Source of the DNA: Ilumatobacter sp963746265
Lineage (GTDB): Bacteria; Actinomycetota; Acidimicrobiia; Acidimicrobiales; Ilumatobacteraceae
Length of the DNA: 64,000 nucleotides
Reading direction: 5' to 3'
Assembly: GCA_963746265.1 (NCBI GenBank)
Contig: CAVVAM010000014.1
Location: 620,001 to 684,000, forward strand
The notes under the pieces were generated by a model, which ran no database searches, had not been told where the DNA came from, and was given only the letters and a program-made list of their open reading frames with translations. This document shows positions 43,612-52,856 of the stretch, piece after piece. Both the position numbers and the translations under genes were made by a program. Each line of letters begins with the position of its first letter. The first letter of the stretch is position 1.

Positions 43612-44778
43612 TCAATAGCTGCGGGGCAGACCGAGCACGCTCTGAGCGATGAAGTTGAGCGTCATCTCCTGGCTCACCGGGGCCAACCGCTGCAGACGGG
43701 CCTCCCTCCAGTAGCGCTCGACCTGGTACTCGGTGGCATACCCCAGACCGCCGTGGGTCTGGATCGCCTGGTCGGCCGCGAACCAGCAGGCCTCTGCAGC
43801 CAGGTACTTCGCCGAGTTCGCCTCCTCGCCGCACGGCAGGCCCTGGTCGTATCGCCACGCGGCCTGCAACATCGACAGGTACGCCGCCCGCAACTGCACG
43901 TGTGCGAGCGCGAGCGGGTGCGCGATCGCCTGATTGGCCCCGATCGGCCGGTCGAACACCACACGTTCCTTGGCGTAGCCGACCGCACGCGACAATGCGA
44001 CCTCGCCGAGCCCGCACGACATCGCCGCGAGCAGCACCCGTTCTGGATTGAGGCCGTGCAGGATGTGCTGGAAGCCGCGACCTCGCTCGCCGACCAACCG
44101 CCATCCTTCGACGGGGAGTTCGTCGTAGGCCACCTCGCATGACGCGACCGCGTTCCGGCCGAGCTTCGGGATCGGCGCGATGTCGACGTGGTCCGGGTCG
44201 AGATCGACCAGGAAGAGACTCAGCCCACCGAACCGGTCACGATCCGTCGCCTCCTCCGTCCGTGCCAGCAGGAGGCACACCTCGGACTCGAGCGCCTTCG
44301 AGGTCCAGATCTTGCGGCCCGTCACGACGAAACCGCCCATTCCGTCGTCGACCGCGCGGGTCGAGATCCGGCTGGTGTCGGTCCCGGCATCGGGTTCGGT
44401 CACGCCGAACGCCACATGCAGGTCGCCGACGGCCGCGCGCGGGAGGAACTCCTCCTTGAGCCGGTCGTTGCCGAACCTGACGACGGGGTTGAGGCCGAAC
44501 ATCGTCAAGTGAACCGATGTCGAGCCGTTCATGCCCGCGCCGGATGCCGCCACCCGGTTCAGCACGATCGCCGCCTCGGCGATGCCACGCCCGCCACCCC
44601 CGAACTCCTCGGGGAGGGCGATGCCGATCCATCCACCTTCCGCCATCGCCGCGTAGAACTCCCAGGGAAACCGATGCGCGGAGTCGCAGGAACTCCAGTA
44701 TGCGTCGTCGAACTGGGCGCACACACGATCGACGGTGTCGATGATCGCCCGGTGGTCGTCGTCGATCTCGAAGTTCAT
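43612..44778 (-). CDS. Acyl-CoA dehydrogenase
   Basis: The 388-residue flavoenzyme shows the complete family pattern: GIALPEEFGGGGRGIAEAA, FGVTEPDAGTDTSRISTRA, VTGRKIWTSKALES, GERGRGFQHILHGLNPERV, and QTHGGLGYATEYQVERYWREA near the C-terminus, which contains the usual FAD/catalytic segment. It follows the MFS transporter by 2 nt in the same operon. It is only distantly similar to the other dehydrogenase at 41288-42529. The substrate chain is unknown. Confidence 0.92.
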   Translation of the reverse strand: MNFEIDDDHRAIIDTVDRVCAQFDDAYWSSCDSAHRFPWEFYAAMAEGGWIGIALPEEFGGGGRGIAEAAIVLNRVAASGAGMNGSTSVHLTMFGLNPVVRFGNDRLKEEFLPRAAVGDLHVAFGVTEPDAGTDTSRISTRAVDDGMGGFVVTGRKIWTSKALESEVCLLLARTEEATDRDRFGGLSLFLVDLDPDHVDIAPIPKLGRNAVASCEVAYDELPVEGWRLVGERGRGFQHILHGLNPERVLLAAMSCGLGEVALSRAVGYAKERVVFDRPIGANQAIAHPLALAHVQLRAAYLSMLQAAWRYDQGLPCGEEANSAKYLAAEACWFAADQAIQTHGGLGYATEYQVERYWREARLQRLAPVSQEMTLNFIAQSVLGLPRSY

Positions 44779-44780
44779 CG

Positions 44781-46220
44781 CTATCTCCCTGCGGACGCCG
44801 TGGCCGGCACGATGCCACGGGTCTCTGCGACGTCATCATCGCGAATCCGCGCCGACACGAAGATGCCGGGGATCATGATCAATCCGACCGCCAGGAACGC
44901 GTGCTGATGGGCGGCGAGCCGGTCGATCGCAGGCGACGAATCGTCCAGGCCGCCGAGACCGGCCGTCAGCACGGTCGCTGCGAGGGCGGTGCCGATCGCA
45001 TACGACACCTGACGCTGCGTTCCGAACAGCGACGTCGCCCGGCCGGTGTCGGCCAGTGATGTGGTGGCGTACACGGCGGTCTGGATCGAGACGAACACCA
45101 GGCCCATCGAGAGGCCCCGGGCGAACGACATCCCTGCGATCAGCGTCAGGGGCGACTCCAGCGTCAGGAGCGCGAACGCACACGTGATCACCGACGCAAT
45201 CGCCGTGCCGACCACCATCAGGCGGCGCGGCCCGATCACGTGGTATGCGCGCTTGCCGACGAGGTTCGAGACCACGAACACGCCGAACGCCTGGGGCGCT
45301 TGCACGATCCCGCTCTGGAACGCCGAGAAGCCGCGCAGCGACTGGAGGTAGATCGGCAGGAGGAAGATCTGGCCGAAGAACCCGGCGTAGATCAGGGCGG
45401 CTGAGATGTTGACGTTTCGGAACAGGTGGTCACGGAAGAGCCGCAGCATCAGGGCCGGTTGTGGCACGCGCAGTTCGACGGCGATCGCAGCGGCGAGCGT
45501 CACGACACCGAGCAGCCCCAACCCCACCACAGTGCGCGAGAGCCAACCCTCCTCGGGCCCGACCGACATCGTGTAGAGGAGCAGGGCCACTGCTCCACCG
45601 CTCAACACCAGCCCGGCCAGATCGAGCGGCCCCGGATCTTGCTGGACCTCCTCGCGCAGCGCCCGACCCGAGAGCACGAGACCGAGCATGCCGATCGGAA
45701 TGTTGATCAGGAAGATCCATCGCCACGATGCCTGGTCGACCAGGATGCCACCGAGCACCGGCCCGGTGGCCGGTGCGATCACGGCGACGCTCAGCACGGC
45801 CGTCGCCGCCGTCGCGCGCTGGCTCATCGGGAACGCGCGATAGAGCATCGCCCCGCCGACCGGCGCCATCAGGCCACCGCCGAAGCCCTGCAGAACACGG
45901 AGCACGATGAGCTGGTCGAGCGTCTGCGCCGCACCGCAGAACCCGGAGATCACCGTGAACAACGCCAGCGACACGACGAAGACGCGCTTCGTACCGAACC
46001 GGTCACCGAGCCACCCGGCAGCCGGGATCACGGTGGCGACGGCCAGCAGATAGCCGACGGCGATCCACTCGACCTCGTTCGACCGGACGCCGAACTCCTT
46101 GGCCATGGTCGGGAGCGCAACGTTGACCATCGTGCCGTCGATCACGGTCATGAAGATCGCGAACACGTAGATCACGAGCACCTGCCGCTCGTACGGCAAC
46201 CGGGACATCCACGAGATCAT
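44781..46220 (-). CDS. MFS drug/proton antiporter, DHA2 (14-helix) type
   Basis: The 479-residue multidrug-exporter-like protein has motif A GWLGDRFGTKRVF, motif C GPVLGGILVDQASWRWIF and VIDGTMVNVALPTMAKEF in helix 1, as in the EmrB/QacA group. ATG at 46220 has GGGAGG 4 nt before it; an ATG 12 bases further out is the alternative. It is the first gene of a two-gene operon with an acyl-CoA dehydrogenase, an unusual pairing that may reflect export and breakdown of the same lipophilic compounds. Confidence 0.88.
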   Translation of the reverse strand: MISWMSRLPYERQVLVIYVFAIFMTVIDGTMVNVALPTMAKEFGVRSNEVEWIAVGYLLAVATVIPAAGWLGDRFGTKRVFVVSLALFTVISGFCGAAQTLDQLIVLRVLQGFGGGLMAPVGGAMLYRAFPMSQRATAATAVLSVAVIAPATGPVLGGILVDQASWRWIFLINIPIGMLGLVLSGRALREEVQQDPGPLDLAGLVLSGGAVALLLYTMSVGPEEGWLSRTVVGLGLLGVVTLAAAIAVELRVPQPALMLRLFRDHLFRNVNISAALIYAGFFGQIFLLPIYLQSLRGFSAFQSGIVQAPQAFGVFVVSNLVGKRAYHVIGPRRLMVVGTAIASVITCAFALLTLESPLTLIAGMSFARGLSMGLVFVSIQTAVYATTSLADTGRATSLFGTQRQVSYAIGTALAATVLTAGLGGLDDSSPAIDRLAAHQHAFLAVGLIMIPGIFVSARIRDDDVAETRGIVPATASAGR

Positions 46221-46339
46221 CGGGCCTCCCATGTACGGGCGGGTGACATGCGCCGACGGTAGCGACCGTGGAACAGGCGGCCCGATTCGGCGGGTTGCCA
46301 CCCGGTCACTACGGTGACGCGTCCAGGAGGTCACCACCC

Positions 46340-47947
46340 ATGCAACCGCACTCCGTCGCTCGTTGGGGCGACCTGTCCGATCGGCAGCCGTCCGGTGCGC
46401 TCGTCGGCAACGTCGATCTCGTCATCGTCCGCTACGGCGACGAGATCTCGGTCCTGCACGGTCGGTGCCAACATCGCGGCGCACTGCTGGCCGACGGCAG
46501 CATCCGAGGCGACGACATCGTGTGCGGCGTGCACGGTTGGGACTACCGGTTCCGCACCGGCATCAGCGCGTACGACAACGACGAACGGATCGAGAAATTC
46601 GCGGCCTGGGTCGACGACGACGAGGTGTTCGTCGATCGGGACGAGATCGAGGCGTGGGAACGCTCGAACCCACAGCCATGGGATCGTGGCGCCTACCAGG
46701 GCGCCTACCAGGACCCGCACGGCACCTCCGACGAACCGTTCGTCGCCCAGATCCGAGAGCTCGCCACGAACGGGCTGTCGAACGTCGGTCACCACGGCAC
46801 CGTCACCTCGATGGGCGTTCCCCGTGACGACCTACCGTCCTGGGACTCGATCCAAGTCGTCACGGCCCAACTGGCCCGCCGGCCGTTGCTCGACGACACC
46901 GACGTCGGCACCGCCGTGACGATCGGTCCTGCAGCGGCGAAGCCGCTGCAGCTCGCCATCCCCGTGTTCGTGTCGGACATGAGCTTCGGCGCACTGTCGC
47001 AGGAGGCGAAGACCGCGCTCGCCCGGGGCGCCGAGCGTGCGGGCACCGGCATCTGCTCCGGGGAGGGAGGCATGCTCCCCGAGGAGCAGGCGGAGAACTC
47101 GCGGTACTTCTACGAACTGGCATCCGGTCGTTTCGGCTGGTCGATCGCGAAGGTGCGCGACGTCCAGGCGTTCCACTTCAAGTTCGGGCAGGGCGCCAAG
47201 ACCGGTACGGGTGGCCATCTGCCGGGCAACAAGGTCGTCGGTCGGATCGCCGAGGTACGGGGCCTCGCGGAAGGAACGCCCGCCGTGTCGCCGGCCACGT
47301 TCCCCGATCTCACGACCACCGACGACTATCGGGCGCTCGCCCGAGAGGTTCGCGATGCGTCGGGCGGCATCCCCATCGGAGCCAAGCTGTCGGCGCAGCA
47401 CATCGAAGCCGACATCGACGCGGCCCTCGAGATCGGTGTCGACTACATCATCCTCGACGGGCGCGGCGGCGGTACCGGTGCGGCCCCGAAGATCTTCCGC
47501 GACCACATCTCGGTGCCGACGATCCCGGCCCTGGCGCGTGCCCGACGGCACCTCGACGCCTGTGACGCCAAGGTCACGCTGGTGATCACCGGCGGCCTGC
47601 GGAGCCACACCGACTTCGTCAAGGCACTCGCTCTGGGTGCCGACGCGATCGCGGTGTCGAACGCCGCCATGCAGGCGATCGGTTGCCTGGGCATGCGCGC
47701 CTGCAACACCGACAATTGCCCCGTCGGCATCGCCACCCAGCGGCCGGGCCTGCGCCAGCGGCTCGTGGTCGAGGATGCGGCGCAGCGCCTGACCCGGTTC
47801 TTCAGGGCCAGCGTCGAGCTGATGCAGGTGCTCGCACGCGCGTGCGGCCACACCCACCTGAGCGACCTGTCGCTCGACGACCTCACCACATTCGACCGCG
47901 AGATGCACCATCTCGCCGGCATCCCCTACGGAGGCATCACCGCATGA
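46340..47947 (+). CDS. Rieske domain fused to a glutamate-synthase-type FMN/3Fe-4S domain
   Basis: This 535-residue protein joins two redox modules. Residues 1-105 are a Rieske domain with Cys43-x-His45 and Cys62-x2-His65. From about residue 165 comes the FMN-binding GltS domain (PVFVSDMSFGALSQEAK, ICSGEGGMLPEE, LDGRGGGTGAAP), with the 3Fe-4S motif C-x5-C-x4-C in CLGMRACNTDNCPVGIATQ. The amidotransferase domain of glutamate synthase is missing. It may oxidise or reduce a 2-oxo or amino acid; the substrate is unknown. An AGGAGG site 8 nt before ATG 46340 decides the start. It overlaps the Rieske-ThDP gene by ATGA. Confidence 0.85.
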   Translation: MQPHSVARWGDLSDRQPSGALVGNVDLVIVRYGDEISVLHGRCQHRGALLADGSIRGDDIVCGVHGWDYRFRTGISAYDNDERIEKFAAWVDDDEVFVDRDEIEAWERSNPQPWDRGAYQGAYQDPHGTSDEPFVAQIRELATNGLSNVGHHGTVTSMGVPRDDLPSWDSIQVVTAQLARRPLLDDTDVGTAVTIGPAAAKPLQLAIPVFVSDMSFGALSQEAKTALARGAERAGTGICSGEGGMLPEEQAENSRYFYELASGRFGWSIAKVRDVQAFHFKFGQGAKTGTGGHLPGNKVVGRIAEVRGLAEGTPAVSPATFPDLTTTDDYRALAREVRDASGGIPIGAKLSAQHIEADIDAALEIGVDYIILDGRGGGTGAAPKIFRDHISVPTIPALARARRHLDACDAKVTLVITGGLRSHTDFVKALALGADAIAVSNAAMQAIGCLGMRACNTDNCPVGIATQRPGLRQRLVVEDAAQRLTRFFRASVELMQVLARACGHTHLSDLSLDDLTTFDREMHHLAGIPYGGITA

Positions 47948-49890
47948 CCGACACGACCTGGCACAAGATCCTCGATCCCGACCAACTGGACGAGGGACGT
48001 GTCACCACGGTCTCCGTCGGCGTCAGGACGTTCGCCGTGACCAGACACCAGGGCGAGTACGGCTGCCTCGACAATGCCTGCCCGCACCAGGGCGGCCCGC
48101 TCGGCGAGGGATCGATCGAGAACGGATGGCTCCGCTGCCCCTGGCACGGCTACGACTACGCGCCTACCACGGGCATGCCACCGGAGGGATTCAGCGACGC
48201 TCCGGCCTGTTTCGAGACCGAGGTCCGAGACGACGGCGTGTACGTCGCGCTTCCTCCCGAACCGGAGCCCTCGCGAACCGTCTCCGACGTCGTCGTCGAG
48301 ACGCTCACCAACTGGGGGCTCACCCACGTGTTCGGCATGGTCGGGCACTCCAACCTCGGCTTCGCCGATGCGATGCGCAAGGCCGAGGAGCGAGGCGATC
48401 TGACCTATGTGGGTATCCGTCACGAGGGTGCGGCAGCCTTCGCGGCCTCTGCCTTCGGAAAGCTCACCGGCCGGGTTGCCGCCTGTTTCGGCATCGCCGG
48501 ACCGGGCTCGACCAACCTGCTGACCGGCCTCTACGACGCGAAGGAGGACCGGGCGCCGGTGCTCGCCCTCAGTGGTCAGGTGCCATCGAAGGTGCGGGGA
48601 CGAGGTGCGTTCCAGGACACCGACCTCGAGGCCGCGTTCGCCGACGTCGCCGAGTTCAGCGAGTCGATGCAGGCCGACTCGGATCACGCCGAACTCGCCA
48701 CGCTGGCCATGAAGACGGCGATCGTCGGCCGCAACGTCGCTCACCTGGTGTTCCCCGACGAAGTGCAACACATGCCGGTCGACGACGACGCGCCGGCGGG
48801 CTCCCCGGACGGGCGCACCGGTTCCCGTGCGATCTCGCCCGATCCCGCCGATCTCGCGCGGGCCTGCCGGATGATCGCCGCCGCGAAGCGACCGATGATC
48901 GTCGTCGGCCACGGCGCCCGTAGGCAGATGACCGACGTGATCGCACTCGCCGATCGCCTCGGCGCCCCCGTTGCCACGACGTTCAAGGCGAAGGGCCTGA
49001 TCGCCGACGACCATCCGCTCGGCTGCGGCGTCCTGGGGCGATCGGGCACGCCGGTCGCCAGCTGGTTCATGAACGAGAGCGACCTGCTGATCGTGTTCGG
49101 TGCCAGCTTCTCGAACCACACCGGTGTGGCCGACTACAAGCCGACGATCCAGATCGACGACGACCCGATGTCGCTCGGGCGGTTCCACCCGGTCGACGTT
49201 CCCCTCCAGGGCAACGTGGCCGTGACCGCACGCCTGCTCGCCGACGAGCTACCGGCCGACGTGTCGGCGATCGACGTCCGGGTCGAGGTGCTGGAACGGC
49301 GGGCGATCTGGTCGGCGGAGAAGTCGCGCCGGCAGGCCGACGACGCCGGGCACGGCATCGGGGCCGCGGCCGTGATGGCCAGCCTGTCGACACACATCGA
49401 TCGCGACGCCGTGATCGCGGTCGACGTCGGCAACAACACGTATTCGTTCGGCCGCTACTTCGAGTCATCCGGCGACCAGGACGTGCTGATGTCGGGATAT
49501 CTCGGATCGATCGGCTTCTCACTGCCGGCTGCGATGGGTGCGTGGGCAGCGGTCGGAGACAGCCGTCAAGTGGTCAGTGTCAGCGGTGACGGCGGCTTCG
49601 GACAGTACGCGATGGAGCTCACCACGGCCGTGAAGTACGGCATGAACATCACCCATGTACTGATGAACAACGGCGAGCTCGGCAAGATCTCGAAAGAGCA
49701 GCGGGCCGCGCACTGGGACGTCTGGCAGACCTCACTGCACAACCCTGACTTCGCCGCGTTCGCGGAGCTCTGCGGCGTCAAGGGCTTCCGGGTCACCGCG
49801 CTCGCCCAACTCGACGATGCCATCCGTTCGGCACTCGCTCATCCAGGGCCCGCACTGGTCGAGGTGATCACCGACGCGCTGCTCGTGTGA
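47944..49890 (+). CDS. Rieske domain fused to a thiamine-diphosphate enzyme (acetolactate synthase/pyruvate oxidase fold)
   Basis: The 648-residue protein starts with a Rieske domain (Cys46-x-His48, Cys65-x2-His68) and continues, from about residue 110, with a full three-domain ThDP enzyme. The catalytic Glu is in GIRHEGAAAFAAS, and the ThDP-Mg motif runs from VSGDGGFGQYAMEL to VLMNNGELGK. The middle domain has FKAKGLIADDHPLGCGVLG. Electrons from ThDP-linked cleavage of a 2-oxo acid could leave through the Rieske centre; this is inference. It is coupled by a 4-nt overlap to the upstream Rieske-GltS gene, so the two probably act together. Confidence 0.85.
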   Translation: MTDTTWHKILDPDQLDEGRVTTVSVGVRTFAVTRHQGEYGCLDNACPHQGGPLGEGSIENGWLRCPWHGYDYAPTTGMPPEGFSDAPACFETEVRDDGVYVALPPEPEPSRTVSDVVVETLTNWGLTHVFGMVGHSNLGFADAMRKAEERGDLTYVGIRHEGAAAFAASAFGKLTGRVAACFGIAGPGSTNLLTGLYDAKEDRAPVLALSGQVPSKVRGRGAFQDTDLEAAFADVAEFSESMQADSDHAELATLAMKTAIVGRNVAHLVFPDEVQHMPVDDDAPAGSPDGRTGSRAISPDPADLARACRMIAAAKRPMIVVGHGARRQMTDVIALADRLGAPVATTFKAKGLIADDHPLGCGVLGRSGTPVASWFMNESDLLIVFGASFSNHTGVADYKPTIQIDDDPMSLGRFHPVDVPLQGNVAVTARLLADELPADVSAIDVRVEVLERRAIWSAEKSRRQADDAGHGIGAAAVMASLSTHIDRDAVIAVDVGNNTYSFGRYFESSGDQDVLMSGYLGSIGFSLPAAMGAWAAVGDSRQVVSVSGDGGFGQYAMELTTAVKYGMNITHVLMNNGELGKISKEQRAAHWDVWQTSLHNPDFAAFAELCGVKGFRVTALAQLDDAIRSALAHPGPALVEVITDALLV

Positions 49891-49949
49891 ACGCGCCGGG
49901 CGGCGACCTACATCGAGTCGGAATAAATCGCGCTAAACGGAGTTGAACG

Positions 49950-50201
49950 ATGGGAGACACGAAAGGTCCCCCAATGAATCGTCTACCGCCATCGCTCAAG
50001 CTCAAGGTTCCCTTCCTGGTCGCAGGGTTCCTGTCGTTCCTCTTCTCGGTCTGGCTCTACTTCGTCCAGGACGAGCAGATGGCCGGCATCTTCGTCGGCC
50101 TCTGGGTCCCCTCGATCCACTCACTCGGCACGCTGCTCGTGAGCCCGACCGAAGCGACCTCCGAGACGAGCGCCCCACGCGAGGAGGTGACGACGTCATG
50201 A
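49950..50201 (+). CDS. Small membrane protein (one or two helices)
   Basis: This 83-residue protein has two hydrophobic stretches (VPFLVAGFLSFLFSVWLYFV and MAGIFVGLWVPSIHSLGTLL) separated by a short acidic turn, so it is probably a hairpin in the membrane. The C-terminus is polar. I do not recognise a family. ATG at 49950 has GGAG about 9 nt upstream; a second ATG at 49974 also has AAAGG. It follows the Rieske-ThDP gene by 59 nt and overlaps the next small gene. Confidence 0.6.
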   Translation: MGDTKGPPMNRLPPSLKLKVPFLVAGFLSFLFSVWLYFVQDEQMAGIFVGLWVPSIHSLGTLLVSPTEATSETSAPREEVTTS

Positions 50202-50404
50202 ACACCCTGCTCTTCAGCGTCGGAATCGCCGTGTTCCTGATCACCGTCTACGGCAGTGTGATGGCCGGCGGCATGGCGCTGCAGCAACATCAGCGCAACG
50301 AGCTGGCGGACGACCTCGAGATCATCGTCAACGACGACGGGTTCGATGTGTTCACCTCGGCCGACTCGAACCGCACCGACCATTCCCGCGACGCGGCGTC
50401 GTAG
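50198..50404 (+). CDS. Small membrane protein with acidic tail
   Basis: The 68-residue product has one N-terminal membrane helix (LLFSVGIAVFLITVYGSVMA) and a soluble, acidic C-terminus (LADDLEIIVNDDGFDVFTSA). It starts inside the stop codon of the previous small gene and has GAGGAGG about 11 nt before the ATG. The pair may be accessory subunits of a membrane complex; no family is recognised. Confidence 0.55.
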   Translation: MNTLLFSVGIAVFLITVYGSVMAGGMALQQHQRNELADDLEIIVNDDGFDVFTSADSNRTDHSRDAAS

Positions 50405-50461
50405 CCACCCCGGCCCGTCGCCACCATCGCTTCGGTGGACGAGATCTGAGACACTGTCGAC

Positions 50462-50839
50462 GTGAGTTCTCGCGCCGATGTCGCGCTCGAGCGGCTTCGT
50501 GACATCTGCCTCGGGCTCCCGGAAGTCAGCGAACGTGTGAGTCACGGAGCACCGACGTTCTTCATCCGGGACAAGAACGTGCTCTGCAGTTTTCACCCTG
50601 ACGGCATCCACGGCGAGCACGGGATGTCGTTGTGGGCGCCGGCCCCGCCGGGTGTCCAAGAACAACTGGTCGACGACGAACCCGAACGGTTCTACCGACC
50701 ACCCTATGTCGGTGGGCGAGGATGGCTCGGGCTCAGGATCGATCGTGACGTCGACTGGGACGAGATCGACGGCATCATCCGTGACGCCTATCGCCACGTC
50801 GCGCCCAAGACACTGGCCCGGCAACTCGACACGACGTGA
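50462..50839 (+). CDS. MmcQ/YjbR-family protein
   Basis: The 125-residue protein has the CyaY-like YjbR fold: LRDICLGLPEVSERVSHGAPTF at the start, the family's signature, then KNVLCSF and GWLGLRID with the C-terminal AYRHVAPKTLA. It is predicted to bind DNA, but its role is unclear. GACACT is 6 nt before the GTG. A WYL-type regulator remnant follows with GTGA overlap, a frequent pairing in actinobacteria. Confidence 0.85.
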   Translation: MSSRADVALERLRDICLGLPEVSERVSHGAPTFFIRDKNVLCSFHPDGIHGEHGMSLWAPAPPGVQEQLVDDEPERFYRPPYVGGRGWLGLRIDRDVDWDEIDGIIRDAYRHVAPKTLARQLDTT

Positions 50840-51391
50840 ACCGAACCGACCGGTTGTACGCGCTCGTGGAGGAGCTGGAAGGCGCTGCGCCGAGCTACCG
50901 GTCGACGACCTGGCTCGCCGAACGCTTCGAGGTCAGCGGCCGCACGATCTAACGGGACCTCGTGGCACCGCAGCAGTCGGGCGTACCGATCCACGCCACG
51001 CCGGGTCGACGCGGTCGACACCAAGCACACGCTGCCGCCGCTCAACCTCACGGCGGCCGAGGTCGCTGCGGTCGCTACGGCCCTCGCCGTCGACTCGTCG
51101 ACCCCGTTCACCCACGCCGGACGGAGTGCGCTCCAGAAGATCCTGGCCGTGCTCCACGAGGTCGACGCCGACGGAACCCGTGAGCTGGTGTCGCGGATTC
51201 GGTTGTTCGACAGGCGTCCGGGCCGGGTCCGACCACCCGCGGTCGTCGAGCACGCGATCGTCCAGCGACGTGTGCTCGAGATCGACGAGCAGGTCGCGGA
51301 CCCCACCGGGCCGAGACGGAGCTTCGGTTCGGTCCGGGTCGAGGTCACGTGCGACCACGTCACGCTCCGGTTGCGGCCGTCGGAGGGCTGA
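50836..51391 (+). pseudogene. Decayed WYL/YafY-type transcriptional regulator
   Basis: The first 38 codons from GTG 50836 encode a clear DeoR/YafY-like helix-turn-helix (TDRLYALVEELEGAAPS, WLAERFEVSGRTI). A TAA stop at 50950-50952 interrupts it where a Glu or Gln codon is expected before RDL. The sequence resumes as RDLVAPQQSGVPIHATPG, then shifts frame near 51005-51015 beside a repeated GGTCGAC. The next part, HTLPPLNLTAAEVAAVATAL up to LFDRRPGRVRPP and VVEHAIVQRRVLEID, is the start of the WYL region. The C-terminal WYL motif itself is missing before the stop at 51389. Three lesions suggest real decay rather than one sequencing error. Confidence 0.75.
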
Positions 51392-51411
51392 GGCTTGCTA
51401 CGTTCCGGTTC

Positions 51412-52773
51412 GTGACCGACCGGGCCATCGACGCGACGTCGCCGGACGGCAAACGGATCGCTCTCGGTGCCGCGATCGCGGCGGCGGTCGGAACCGTCGT
51501 GCTCGGCGCCATCGGGATCGGTCGATCGTTCGGCTACGACGAAGCGATCACGTATCACTTCTTCGTGAACGGTGGCTCGGTTCGGCGGGCCCTGACGACC
51601 CAGCTGGTGTTCAACAACCACCCGACCTTCTCGGCCACTCAGGCGATCGCATGGCGACTGGGGCTCGTCGGTGAGAGCGCCCAGCGGCTCGGGCCGGTGC
51701 TGTGCGCGGCGGCCACGGTCGGTCTGATCGTCTGGTACACCGCTCGCCGCTGCGGCGTCACCGCCGGATTCGCGGCCGGAGCCGTGCTGGCGCTCAACCC
51801 CGTCTATCTCGACCAGGTCCGGCAACTCCGGGGATACTCGTTGGCCACGCTGAGCGTGGTCGTCGCCGGCATCGCACTCCAGCAGTCGTGGGTCGATCAC
51901 CGGCGACGCTGGCTCGTGCTGCAAGCGGTGGCCATGGTCGTCGCCGTCACCACCCACGCCTATTCGGCGCTCGCGCTGCTGATGTTCGCAGCGGCGACGT
52001 TGGGCCTCGGGCGCCTCCGCTCGGCACATCTCGTCACGTGGGTGAGCGCTGCCTTCGTGGCGTTCCTGATGCAACTCCCGCTCCTCGACGAGACCCGGGC
52101 CAATCTCGGTGGACGCGGCTCGCTGTTCCGTGACGACTTCCCGATCCAGCTCGGCCGGGCCATGGTCGGCTACGAGTGGCCCGCCGTGCTGCTCGTCGGT
52201 GCGCTCGCGACGGCAGGTGTGATCTGCCTCGGCCGGCGATCCCCGCGGCACCTGCTCGCGCTCGTGCTCAGCGGCGGGTTCTTCGTGTCGTTCGTCGTCG
52301 TCATGTGGGCGGTCGTGCAGCCCCGCGACCTGTACTTCCGGTTCTTCGTGTCGGTGATCCCGATCGTCGCGCACCTCGCCGGGCGCGGTGTGGCGCTACT
52401 CCCCCGCCACGCCGGATCGGCCGCCACCGTCGCCATCGCCGTCACGCTCGCCGGCGGCGTCGGCGACATCGTCGAGCGTCGGCCGACGATCCGCGACGGC
52501 GCGGCCGTCGTCGACCGTGCCCGTGCGAATGGCTACCAGGTGTGCGGCCGGAGCGCCGAGCCGTTCCTGGTGTACACGGCGCCGTTCCCGCTGATCACCG
52601 GCATCGACGACTTCGGCGACTGCGAGGTCTTCGTCAGCGTGCTCAGCGTCGACTCCGCGCAGCGGGCGGCCGCCGACGCACGATTCGACGCCCACCGGAC
52701 CCTGGGCGGATCGGTCAACGTCTGGGCCGACTCCGACATCATCGACGACGTGGTCGATCAGACCACCTCCTAG
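51412..52773 (+). CDS. Multi-span membrane glycosyltransferase-like protein (GT-C/PMT-like)
   Basis: This 453-residue protein has about ten membrane helices. After the first helix, the loop GIGRSFGYDEAITYHFF contains the Asp-Glu of GT-C enzymes such as ArnT or PMT, and DQVRQLRGYSLATLSVV follows in the position expected for the family. The C-terminal 110 residues form a soluble domain. A lipid-linked sugar donor is likely, but neither donor nor acceptor is known. TACGTT 7 nt before the GTG start supports leaderless expression. The in-frame ATG upstream, within the WYL remnant, is not needed. Confidence 0.72.
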   Translation: MTDRAIDATSPDGKRIALGAAIAAAVGTVVLGAIGIGRSFGYDEAITYHFFVNGGSVRRALTTQLVFNNHPTFSATQAIAWRLGLVGESAQRLGPVLCAAATVGLIVWYTARRCGVTAGFAAGAVLALNPVYLDQVRQLRGYSLATLSVVVAGIALQQSWVDHRRRWLVLQAVAMVVAVTTHAYSALALLMFAAATLGLGRLRSAHLVTWVSAAFVAFLMQLPLLDETRANLGGRGSLFRDDFPIQLGRAMVGYEWPAVLLVGALATAGVICLGRRSPRHLLALVLSGGFFVSFVVVMWAVVQPRDLYFRFFVSVIPIVAHLAGRGVALLPRHAGSAATVAIAVTLAGGVGDIVERRPTIRDGAAVVDRARANGYQVCGRSAEPFLVYTAPFPLITGIDDFGDCEVFVSVLSVDSAQRAAADARFDAHRTLGGSVNVWADSDIIDDVVDQTTS

Positions 52774-52810
52774 GCCCGACGACCACTTCGGCCGACGTCG
52801 ATCGCCCCAT

Positions 52811-52856
52811 TAGGTTGGATCGGGAACCAGGGAGGAACGAACGAGGGAGGAACACG
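52811..52856 (+). promoter_or_regulatory. Promoter and leader of the ThDP-enzyme gene
   Basis: TAGGTT at 52811-52816 is a likely -10 box. The leader of about 33-40 nt carries the same ribosome site twice (GGAGGAAC at 52831 and 52847), the second with a 4-nt gap to the ATG. A true 5' leader is unusual for this window. Confidence 0.5.
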
